Assembly: GCA_028824295.1 (NCBI GenBank)
Contig: JAPPED010000015.1
Coordinates: 150,356-214,355 of the forward strand
Source of the DNA: Rhodospirillales bacterium
GTDB taxonomy: Bacteria; Pseudomonadota; Alphaproteobacteria; TMED109
Length of the DNA stretch: 64,000 bases
Reading direction: 5' to 3'
Shown piece by piece: positions 7,793-15,496 of this stretch. The translations under genes were made by a program, and so were the position numbers. Numbering within the stretch: the stretch's first letter is position 1; every line of letters begins with the position of its first letter. The notes under the pieces are model-generated. The model saw only the letters and a program-made list of their open reading frames with translations, was not told the origin of the DNA and did not search any database.

Positions 7793-8967
7793 TGGCAAAC
7801 CCTGACTCAGCATCGTTTCAGTTCGGGTTCGACGAGAACGACCAGGTGTTCACGTTGAGTGGTTCGATGCGGCCGAAGGAGGCCAGCGAGATCAGTGCGT
7901 GTCTGGAGTCACTCCGGGCCTGTGCAATGCGAGCAACCGGGATGTTCTACGTCAACGTCCGGCGGTTACTGCAGTCCAACAACGTCGCATTCAATGGCAT
8001 GGCTTCCGTGCTGTTGGAAGTCTGCCGGGAACGGCCTGACGTAAACGTTACGATCACGATGTCCAGTGTGGTGGGGTGGACACCCAGAAAATTCAGGGTA
8101 CTGCAACGAAAGATTCCTCGTATCGACGTTGTGGAGTACGACAAGGATTTCTACCCTGGACAGGCATTTGTCGAAGACAGTTCGTTTGTGTCCGTGTTGC
8201 GGAGACAGACGACGATGACATGGCGACACGAGAAGCACATACTCCCGCGTCATGGCATCGGAGAGGGTATGAAGATCGCCGACATTTGCTGCGGTATCGG
8301 CGATTTCGCAATATTGCTGTTCAAGGAGTTCAATCCGACTTACGTTGTAGCCCTCGATCACGCCAAGTCCAGTCTCGAATACGCCCGCAAGATGGCAAAG
8401 GAATTCGATGTGACCGGTGTCGAGTACGTCTACGGCGATGCTGCGGAGATGTTATTGCCAAATGGCGAGTTCGATTTCGTAACGTGCCGACACTCCCTCC
8501 AGGTCTTTGATCAACCTGAGCGCATATTGTCGGAACTGCTCCGAATCTGTAAGCCCGGCGGCCGCGTTTACGTCACCAACGAGAAGAATTCTCACTGCCT
8601 GGGCGAGCCGCGCTCAGAATCCATCCAATGGACCTACAACGAAGTTGCTAAGCTTTGGAAGCACTTCAACATGGACATCGAAATCGGCCCAAAGAGTCGC
8701 AGGTTGTTACTTGACGCCGGCTTCGTCGATATCCGCATGGAATCGTTCATGGTGACCAATCTTGATGGTGATCCGGAGGAGTTTGCGGAGGTCGTAAGAA
8801 CTTGGAGGCACATGTTCGCCGAAAGTATGGCCAGAGAGCGCGGTGACGACGAAGCATTCATAGAGAAGTTTAAGAAGGGTTTCGACGACCATATCTTTGC
8901 TGCCCTGCATCCCAAGGGATATGCGGGCTGGCCGATATGGGTGGCTTCTGGGCGAAAGCCGCTATGA
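7792..8967 (+). CDS. STAS-like domain fused to a UbiE-type SAM-dependent methyltransferase
   Basis: Protein of 391 residues with two parts. Residues 8-118 resemble the STAS protein encoded at 11986: beta-rich start, a middle helix segment, then a W-x-x-K-x-x-x-L-x-x-x-x-P-like motif (GWTPRKFRVLQRKIP, 95-109) matching PWQSKSLPNLRKLHP there. At the phospho-acceptor position it has QSNN (61-64) where the partner has NSSG, so it may not be phosphorylated. Residues 145-390 are a class I methyltransferase: motif I ADICCGIGD (163-171), an acidic LDH (188-190), FDFVTCRHSLQVFDQPE, and KPGGRVYVTNE. The substrate is unknown, and UbiE likeness does not show quinone methylation. The gene is coupled to its neighbours by TAATG before it and ATGA after it. 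Confidence 0.8.
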   Translation: MANPDSASFQFGFDENDQVFTLSGSMRPKEASEISACLESLRACAMRATGMFYVNVRRLLQSNNVAFNGMASVLLEVCRERPDVNVTITMSSVVGWTPRKFRVLQRKIPRIDVVEYDKDFYPGQAFVEDSSFVSVLRRQTTMTWRHEKHILPRHGIGEGMKIADICCGIGDFAILLFKEFNPTYVVALDHAKSSLEYARKMAKEFDVTGVEYVYGDAAEMLLPNGEFDFVTCRHSLQVFDQPERILSELLRICKPGGRVYVTNEKNSHCLGEPRSESIQWTYNEVAKLWKHFNMDIEIGPKSRRLLLDAGFVDIRMESFMVTNLDGDPEEFAEVVRTWRHMFAESMARERGDDEAFIEKFKKGFDDHIFAALHPKGYAGWPIWVASGRKPL

Positions 8968-11345
8968 GCTCCCGTCAGGGTGATAGCGGTAAGTTGTCGT
9001 TGGGGCGCTTCTCGCTTCGCAGTTTCCGCGCCAAGTTCGTGCTCGTCGTCGGCGCTGCGGTGGTGTTTGACCTGGCGATGTCTGGCGGGGTGTCAATCTG
9101 GAACATGCAGCGACTGTCCGAAGGAGCGCGGGAAGAGATCAGTGAAGGCCTGACCCAATCTACCGAGCAGTTCCTGCAGACGTCCATCGAAATGACGACG
9201 TCCCAAGCCGACCTGCTACTGGAACGAGTGCATTCCGAAGTCACGATGTTGGCTAACGGGATGCAACTTCTGATCGACCACCCTGATGTGAAAGGTGAAC
9301 TCGGCGCCGCGATTGCGGCTGACCCGGACCTGACCAGCCCGTTGGTTTACAGCGCCGAGGGTGGGTGGTCGCAAAATCTGCCGGGTGCGCCTTCCGCCGT
9401 CAGCGTCTGGGGGTATCTCTTGGATGAGAACCGCCGGCCTCTCCCCAGCACTGCCCAAGAAATTCAGGACAGCAAGTTTCTCGACCTGATGGGGCCCGCG
9501 GTTATGAAGACCGGTGCCCCCAAGTTGCAGGTCTATTACGTCGGCCCCAAGCACGCATCAATCTTGAGAGCCACGCCGTATTCGGAACAGGCCCAGACAT
9601 TCGACAAACTTTATCCCGGACACAATGAAGGTCCAAATTTCTGGGACTTTTTCTTTCCGGGGGTGTACGAGGGCTGGCAGGCTTGGTTGACTGACCCAGA
9701 CGCTAGGCAGGTCGATTCCAACATTGTGATGACCGAACCCTACGTGGATGCGATCACCGGCATATTGATTGTGAGCTTTTTCCATCCGCTCTGGACTGCC
9801 GATCGCACCGACGTCGCCGGAATGGTTGCCGTCGACATCACGCTCGACCAATTGACCTCGCTCGTTGAGAGCATCACGATTGCCGATACCGGTTTCGGTT
9901 ATCTGCTGATGTCGAATGGAAATGTGATTGCCATAAACGAGTCCGGTGAAGCGACAATTGGACTGGTTGCTAGCGAAGGTGGGGGACAAGGTGTAACCGG
10001 TATTGACAGATCGATCCGTAACAGTGTTCACCCGGCCATTGCGGACATGCAATTGCCGACTGGAAGTGACGTAACCATCCAGCACTTGACACTTGACCAG
10101 AATGGCGAGGACACCGACTACCTGATCGTTCAGAAGCAGTTGCGCCCGACAAACTTGTGGAATGTCGACGGCATCGGCAAGGAAAACATGACGGTTGGTT
10201 TCGTCGTGTCGGAAGAGGAGGTGTACCAGTTACTGACGGCCGTGGAGAGCGGGATTTCCGACGCCACATCGAGAATCTACAATTTGCAGATCGCCGTATT
10301 GCTGGTCAGCCTACTTATCGTTTTCTTCGCAGTTTACGCGATATCCGGACGCATTACGGCGGGTTTAAGTGCGCTTGCCAGCGCTGCGAGGAGTTTGGAA
10401 CGGAAGGACTATTCGGTTCGGGTCAACATTCCCACGCGCGACGAAGTGGGCAAGGTGGGAGTTGCGTTTAACAGCATGGTGCAGGAAATCCAGTACCATA
10501 CCGAGAACCTAGAGAACTTAGTTGAAGAGCGCACTCGCAACCTTGAAGAAGCAAACCGGGAAATTGTTTCCCTTAATCAGCAGCTTCGAAGTGAGAACTT
10601 ACGCCTCGGCGCTGAACTCGATGTTGCGCACCGGATTCAGAAAATGGTGCTGCCGCGGGTCAGCGAGCTGGACCAGATACCCAAGCTGGAAATTGCCGGA
10701 TACATGGAGCCAGCCGATGAAGTCGGGGGTGACTACTACGACGTGCTTCAGGACGGCTCTCGCATCAAGGTAGGTATCGGTGACGTAACAGGTCATGGCC
10801 TCGAGAGCGGCGTATTGATGCTGATGGTCCAGTCAGTGGCCCGGGCTCTTTACGAAAAAGGGGACCAGGACAACGAACGGTTTCTCGAAATCGTAAACCG
10901 TGCCATCTTCAAGAACATAGAGCGTACCGAGTCGGACAAACACTTGACCCTCGCTTTCGTCGACTACGAAGAGAACGAAGTCACGCTGACCGGACAGCAC
11001 GAGGAAGTCTTGTTGGTGCGGAGCAATGGCTCGCTTGAACGTATCGATACCATGGACCTCGGGTTCCCTATCGGCCTCGAATTCGACATAGCGCAGTTTA
11101 TTGGCACGCGTAAATTGAACTTCTTGAGCGGCGATACCCTCATTCTCCATACCGATGGCGTGACCGAAGCGGAAAATTTGGAAGGCGAGCTCTTTGGGCT
11201 GGAACGCCTGTGCGAGAGTGCGAAGCAGAACAGTGATGGCTCTGCTGTCGACGTGGTCAACGGAATTGTCATGGACCTCAAGTCGCACATCGGAACGCAG
11301 AAAATTCACGACGACATTACCCTCGTGGTCATGAGGCACCGGTAA
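8964..11345 (+). CDS. Membrane sensor phosphatase: Cache-like sensor, HAMP and SpoIIE/PP2C domains (SiaA-like)
   Basis: Protein of about 793 residues. Membrane segment 1 covers about 20-42. A large periplasmic sensor (about 43-435) is probably a double Cache fold. Membrane segment 2 covers about 438-460, then HAMP (460-515), a coiled coil (515-555) and a PP2C/SpoIIE phosphatase (about 560-793). Metal-site motifs are intact: DEVGGDYYDVL, GDVTGHGLESG, LHTDGVTEAEN and HDDITLVV. The layout matches SiaA of the Pseudomonas SiaABC(D) partner switch, which dephosphorylates a STAS-like protein in response to an extracellular cue. I chose ATG 8964 because it forms an ATGA overlap with the methyltransferase gene. 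An ATG at 8937 is also in frame. The ligand is not predictable. Confidence 0.9.
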   Translation: MSSRQGDSGKLSLGRFSLRSFRAKFVLVVGAAVVFDLAMSGGVSIWNMQRLSEGAREEISEGLTQSTEQFLQTSIEMTTSQADLLLERVHSEVTMLANGMQLLIDHPDVKGELGAAIAADPDLTSPLVYSAEGGWSQNLPGAPSAVSVWGYLLDENRRPLPSTAQEIQDSKFLDLMGPAVMKTGAPKLQVYYVGPKHASILRATPYSEQAQTFDKLYPGHNEGPNFWDFFFPGVYEGWQAWLTDPDARQVDSNIVMTEPYVDAITGILIVSFFHPLWTADRTDVAGMVAVDITLDQLTSLVESITIADTGFGYLLMSNGNVIAINESGEATIGLVASEGGGQGVTGIDRSIRNSVHPAIADMQLPTGSDVTIQHLTLDQNGEDTDYLIVQKQLRPTNLWNVDGIGKENMTVGFVVSEEEVYQLLTAVESGISDATSRIYNLQIAVLLVSLLIVFFAVYAISGRITAGLSALASAARSLERKDYSVRVNIPTRDEVGKVGVAFNSMVQEIQYHTENLENLVEERTRNLEEANREIVSLNQQLRSENLRLGAELDVAHRIQKMVLPRVSELDQIPKLEIAGYMEPADEVGGDYYDVLQDGSRIKVGIGDVTGHGLESGVLMLMVQSVARALYEKGDQDNERFLEIVNRAIFKNIERTESDKHLTLAFVDYEENEVTLTGQHEEVLLVRSNGSLERIDTMDLGFPIGLEFDIAQFIGTRKLNFLSGDTLILHTDGVTEAENLEGELFGLERLCESAKQNSDGSAVDVVNGIVMDLKSHIGTQKIHDDITLVVMRHR

Positions 11346-11359
11346 CCGGGTAGCGACAG

Positions 11360-11911
11360 ATGCGCAAGCAGGTAGGGAACACAGGCATCATCAGCACGTT
11401 CAAGGCCGGTTCCTTGCGTTTGAAGCTGTTTCCCGTCCCGCTCGGCCTTGCCTGGAAACATTGCGGAATTACTTCAGATTTCCTTGGGGACTTTTATTCT
11501 GCACGTGCTGTTAGAGGTTCCGTCGATGCGAACGAGATACGTCACAATGTGTGTTATCTTGTAAACGAAATATTAGAAAACGCTGTAAAGTTCAGGACGT
11601 CGGGTGATATTGTCATCGAATCTTCTTTGGAGAACGGTAACTTTCGGCTTTGCATCGCTAACGCTATCAGTAAAGAGGGTGCACTGCGGTTCCAAGATGT
11701 ATTGAGTGGGCTGCAGGGGAGGGATCCTTCGGAGCTCTTGATCGAACGGATAGAGCGAAATGCGGCCGATCCCAATTCAACAGGATCTGGCCTCGGCCTG
11801 CTGACGTTGATGAGCGACTATGGCGTGCAGTTGGGCTGGGATTTCCAGGCGTCCTCCGACGCGGAGGGCACGGTCCAATTGGCAACCTACGCAGTTTTGC
11901 CATTGCCATAG
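11360..11911 (+). CDS. GHKL-type ATP-binding protein, probable STAS kinase (SiaB-like)
   Basis: Soluble protein of 183 residues. Residues 66-77 (YLVNEILENAVK) form a canonical N-box with the Mg-binding Asn. Residues 141-150 (TGSGLGLLTL) form the glycine-rich ATP lid of GHKL kinases. I see no dimerisation or histidine-phosphotransfer region, which fits an anti-sigma/SiaB-type serine kinase rather than a histidine kinase. The expected role is to phosphorylate the STAS protein encoded next, opposing the SpoIIE phosphatases. It starts 14 bp after the membrane phosphatase stop. Confidence 0.78.
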   Translation: MRKQVGNTGIISTFKAGSLRLKLFPVPLGLAWKHCGITSDFLGDFYSARAVRGSVDANEIRHNVCYLVNEILENAVKFRTSGDIVIESSLENGNFRLCIANAISKEGALRFQDVLSGLQGRDPSELLIERIERNAADPNSTGSGLGLLTLMSDYGVQLGWDFQASSDAEGTVQLATYAVLPLP

Positions 11912-11985
11912 AGTACGATATGCTGGTACTTGCGTGTTTTTCAAGCGCATCCCCCTCCCAAATGAACCACGGGTGATTCTGTCAC

Positions 11986-12324
11986 ATGGAAATCAAGACC
12001 AGCGAATACCGCATATGGGTAGAGGATGCGGTGATCCATTACGAAGGGACAATGCGACTGTCTGGAACGGAGGCCTATCAGCCGATTATGGCGATGATGA
12101 ATGACGTCCTGGAGTCGCAACCTGAAGAAATCACCCTTGATTTGGTGGGACTGGAGTTTCTAAATAGTTCCGGCATTAACCTGCTTGCGCGTTTCACAAT
12201 AGAAGTACGTAAGCAAAAGAGTATTGCAATTGCCGTAAAGGGTTCAACACGAATTCCTTGGCAATCGAAGTCGCTGCCGAACCTACGGAAGCTCCATCCG
12301 ACGCTGCAACTGAACTTCGTTTAG
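11986..12324 (+). CDS. STAS-domain regulator with intact phospho-Ser motif (slr1659-like)
   Basis: Small soluble protein of 112 residues made of one STAS-like domain. The helix-start motif FLNSSGINLL places a phosphorylatable Ser-Ser-Gly at 61-63, as in anti-sigma-factor antagonists. The C-terminal IPWQSKSLPNL segment is characteristic of the slr1659-type branch. It is the likely common substrate of the kinase at 11360 and the two phosphatases, switching partners by phosphorylation state. The final target (sigma factor, enzyme, or the methyltransferase fusion) is not shown by the sequence. It is the last gene of the operon, with a 74-bp gap before it. Confidence 0.8.
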   Translation: MEIKTSEYRIWVEDAVIHYEGTMRLSGTEAYQPIMAMMNDVLESQPEEITLDLVGLEFLNSSGINLLARFTIEVRKQKSIAIAVKGSTRIPWQSKSLPNLRKLHPTLQLNFV

Positions 12325-13128
12325 ACATCGCCGATCGTTGCCGCGGAGGCCAAGCCCAAATGCGGCCATTGTCAGAGAGATTGAGGAAGGCGCGCGAAGA
12401 AACATAGGGGCAAACTGTCCCAGTTGCGGATAGTGGTGGCATGCCGTCGTGGGCGAACCCCGCCTGCAGAACCTGTCGCGGAGATCGCCGATCTTAAGCA
12501 TGGCTCTGGGCCCGATTTGGAGGTTCACCTACAAGCGAAGGCATCGGGTTCCGGCTTGCCGTCAGACAAACTTTCCCGGCGCACAAGTCGAACGCGCCGA
12601 CGACGTGCGCAAGTTCAGTGACCACGTCGGCAGTCCGGTGGAGACGGTGGCCGACGGGCGCTTGAAGTAGCGCTGGAAAGGGAACGTGCAGGCGATACAC
12701 AGAGGGGAGCGGTTATCGTTTTGAAATGCGCTCGACAGGCGGGCTGGGCACGCTTTAGTTTTGGGTCGTCGGGCCGCGAGTCCCCCAGCGCTGATCAACC
12801 ATGGACGTACCTGCTTGTCGAGGTGCAAACCGGTCAGTTCTTGCGTACTCGCACCTGATCAAACTGGAGGGTCGTGTCCGTTGCAATGACATTGCCCTAC
12901 AACGGGTTTCTCGCTTGAGAGTCCGCTCGGAAGAGTCCCGCCGGTATTGCCACCTGACTGGTTCAGGATTCATTCTGGGCATAGTGTTGGAACAGGTAAC
13001 AGTCTGCGTCCTGATCGGGTTACGATGAAGCGCGGACCGATCGCTCCCGCGGCCGATTCGGCGGGCAATTTTTGCCGGGCATACGGGCCAGAGCGCCGAG
13101 CGCGGACCAGCATGTTGGTGAGAGGTAC
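12325..13128. other. 800-bp intergenic region upstream of acs
   Basis: I see no supported gene here. The short open frames have non-coding composition. The region should carry the terminator of the signalling operon and the acs promoter, but no convincing hairpin with T run and no good -35/-10 pair was found by eye. Confidence 0.5.
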
Positions 13129-15066
13129 ATGAACGACACGTTATTTCCGGTACCGGACGCAACCGCTGCGGCCGCTCACATAGACGCGCAGCAGTACGAG
13201 GCCTTATATCGCGCTTCCATCGCTGACTCGGAGACGTTCTGGTCGGAACACGCCCGAACGATCGACTGGATTCGTCCTTACACCCGGGTGCGCGATGTCA
13301 GCTACGCATCCGACGACGTCCACATCCGGTGGTTCCAGGACGGGACCCTCAATGTGTCCGCGAACTGCATCGACCGGCATCTCGCGTCCCGCCGGGATCA
13401 GGCAGCCATCGTCTGGGAAGGCGACCGTCCCGGAGACAATCGTACTGTCAGCTACGGCGAACTCCATGAGGAGGTTTGCCGCATGGCCAACGTCCTCCTG
13501 CAACGCGGGGTTCGGAAGGGTGACCGTGTAACGATCTATATGCCGATGATCCCCGAAGCGGCTTACGCACTTCTTGCCTGTGCCCGAATCGGCGCCATTC
13601 ACTCTGTTGTCTTTGGCGGCTTTTCTCCGGAGTCGCTGGCGGAGCGGATACTGGACTGTGGGTCAACCTGTGTGATCACGGCCGACGAGGGACCTCGAGG
13701 CGGCAAGCTGGTGCCCCTCAAGGCAAATACGGACCAGGCGCTTCAGCGTTGCCCGGATGTGCACACGGTGTTGGTCGTGGAAAGAACCGGCGGCGACGTG
13801 GCCATGCAGAATGGCCGGGACGTGTCATGGTCCGCGATGCGTTCAGGCGTCGATGCCAATTGCCCGCCTGCCGAGATGTCGGCCGAGGACCCGCTTTTCA
13901 TCCTCTACACATCCGGTTCCACCGGTCGGCCCAAAGGCGTTTTGCATACCTCAGGCGGGTACATCGTCTATGCGTCCATGACGCATCGCTTTGTCTTCGA
14001 CTATCGGGACGGAGAAGTCTACTGGTGCACCGCTGATGTCGGCTGGGTGACCGGTCACAGCTATATCGTCTACGGCCCACTTGCCAACGGGGCGACAACC
14101 CTGATGTTCGAAGGTGTGCCCAATTGGCCGGATTCGTCACGCTTTTGGCAAATCTGCGATGAGCACCAAGTCAACATCTTCTATACGGCACCTACCGCGA
14201 TCCGCGCTCTCATGCGGGACGGCGAGGAGCCCGTGCGCAAGACCAGTCGCTCATCACTTAGGATCCTCGGTTCTGTCGGCGAACCCATCAACCCCGAGGC
14301 ATGGCTCTGGTACCACCGGGTTGTGGGCGAGGAACGTTGCCGCGTAGTTGATACCTGGTGGCAAACCGAGACCGGCGGCATCTTGATCGCGCCGCTTCCC
14401 GGCGCTACCGCGCTGAAACCGGGCTCGGCCACCCTGCCCTTCTTCGGAGTGCGCCCGGGCATCGTCGACGACGAGGGAAATCTCCTGGAAGGGCCCGCGT
14501 CCGGGAAGTTGGTGTTGCTGGACAGTTGGCCGGGGCAGATGCGAACCGTCTACGGCGATCACCAAAGATTTGTTGACACCTACTTCGCGACGTACCCAGG
14601 AATGTACTTTACTGGCGATGGCGCAAGGCGCGATGAGGACGGCTACTATTGGATCACCGGCCGTGTTGACGATGTCATCAACGTTTCCGGACATCGGATG
14701 GGGACCGCGGAGATCGAGAGTGCTCTCGTGGCACACGAAGCTGTGGCTGAAGCAGCCGTGGTCGGTTACCCGCACGAGATCAAGGGGCAAGGAATTTACG
14801 CTTACGTGACGTTGGTTGCCGGAGTTCCGGCTTCGGATGACCTCCGGGTAAAGCTCGGTCAGTGGGTGCGGAGAGAAATCGGCCCGATTGCCAGACCTGA
14901 TCTGCTGCAGTGGGCTCCGGCCCTTCCCAAGACCCGGTCGGGCAAGATCATGCGCCGTATTCTCCGAAAGATCGCTGCAAACGAGCACGATGAGCTTGGG
15001 GATACTTCGACGCTCGCTGACCCGGCGGCGGTCGATGATCTCGTTCAGAACAGGCTCAACCGATGA
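13129..15066 (+). CDS. acs: Acetyl-CoA synthetase (AMP-forming)
   Basis: Enzyme of 645 residues that makes acetyl-CoA from acetate, ATP and CoA through acetyl-AMP. The AMP-binding P-loop [12 protein letters not shown] is near residue 280. The Acs-type acetate-pocket region WWQTETGG is near 410. The hinge and C-terminal catalytic lysine motif [14 protein letters not shown] is near 600, and this lysine is the usual acetylation control site. Length matches the family (about 650). I chose ATG 13129 because GAGAGG lies 5 bases upstream. The longer frame from 13072 adds 19 residues without family support. The next gene overlaps by ATGA. Propionyl-CoA synthetase is the closest alternative. Confidence 0.93.
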   Translation: MNDTLFPVPDATAAAAHIDAQQYEALYRASIADSETFWSEHARTIDWIRPYTRVRDVSYASDDVHIRWFQDGTLNVSANCIDRHLASRRDQAAIVWEGDRPGDNRTVSYGELHEEVCRMANVLLQRGVRKGDRVTIYMPMIPEAAYALLACARIGAIHSVVFGGFSPESLAERILDCGSTCVITADEGPRGGKLVPLKANTDQALQRCPDVHTVLVVERTGGDVAMQNGRDVSWSAMRSGVDANCPPAEMSAEDPLFILYTSGSTGRPKGVLHTSGGYIVYASMTHRFVFDYRDGEVYWCTADVGWVTGHSYIVYGPLANGATTLMFEGVPNWPDSSRFWQICDEHQVNIFYTAPTAIRALMRDGEEPVRKTSRSSLRILGSVGEPINPEAWLWYHRVVGEERCRVVDTWWQTETGGILIAPLPGATALKPGSATLPFFGVRPGIVDDEGNLLEGPASGKLVLLDSWPGQMRTVYGDHQRFVDTYFATYPGMYFTGDGARRDEDGYYWITGRVDDVINVSGHRMGTAEIESALVAHEAVAEAAVVGYPHEIKGQGIYAYVTLVAGVPASDDLRVKLGQWVRREIGPIARPDLLQWAPALPKTRSGKIMRRILRKIAANEHDELGDTSTLADPAAVDDLVQNRLNR

Positions 15067-15407
15067 TGCGTTCGTTTGCCGTTGCCCTGGCTGGAATCGC
15101 ATTTCTCGTTCCGGCCGCATCTGCCGCCGAGGCCGTCTGCGTGACTAACACGTTTGAAGTGGCGTGGGTGCACCCGGGAATCTATTTCTACGCCAACGAG
15201 GACCAGTATCGCTGCGAAGGGCCCTCCGTGCGTGTGAAGCAAGGGGAGACCGGCTGCTTTGCGGCTGAACTGGTAGCCCCGGGCAGCCGGTATTTTCTGG
15301 CTGGCGAACACGCAGTGTCGGGCAAATGCGTGCCGATCTGCGAGACGACCCGAGCCGAGACCACGGTGGTCTTTGATCTAGAGAACACGTACGCCTGCGC
15401 CGAGTGA
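15063..15407 (+). CDS. Small secreted Cys-rich protein of unknown function
   Basis: Protein of 114 residues with a clear Sec signal peptide (about 1-21, cleavage after ASAAEA). The mature part, about 93 residues, has six cysteines, enough for three disulfides in the periplasm. I do not recognise a family. Its ATG overlaps the acs stop codon (ATGA, 15063-15066), so it is translationally coupled to acs, although a periplasmic protein has no obvious role in acetate activation. A second ATG follows directly at 15066. Confidence 0.7.
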   Translation: MMRSFAVALAGIAFLVPAASAAEAVCVTNTFEVAWVHPGIYFYANEDQYRCEGPSVRVKQGETGCFAAELVAPGSRYFLAGEHAVSGKCVPICETTRAETTVVFDLENTYACAE

Positions 15408-15408
15408 C

Positions 15409-15438
15409 TTGACGCTACTCGGTTAGGCGGACTACCAA
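15409..15438 (+). promoter_or_regulatory. Possible promoter of alaS
   Basis: TTGACG (15409-15414) followed after 18 bp by TACCAA (15433-15438), about 60 bp before the alaS start. The -35 is good (5 of 6) and the -10 is poor. Confidence 0.3.
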
Positions 15439-15496
15439 CCCTTTTGGCCTCGTTCGCGCAGCTTGCAGGCCGCTCACTGCCGGATTTGAAGACGAT

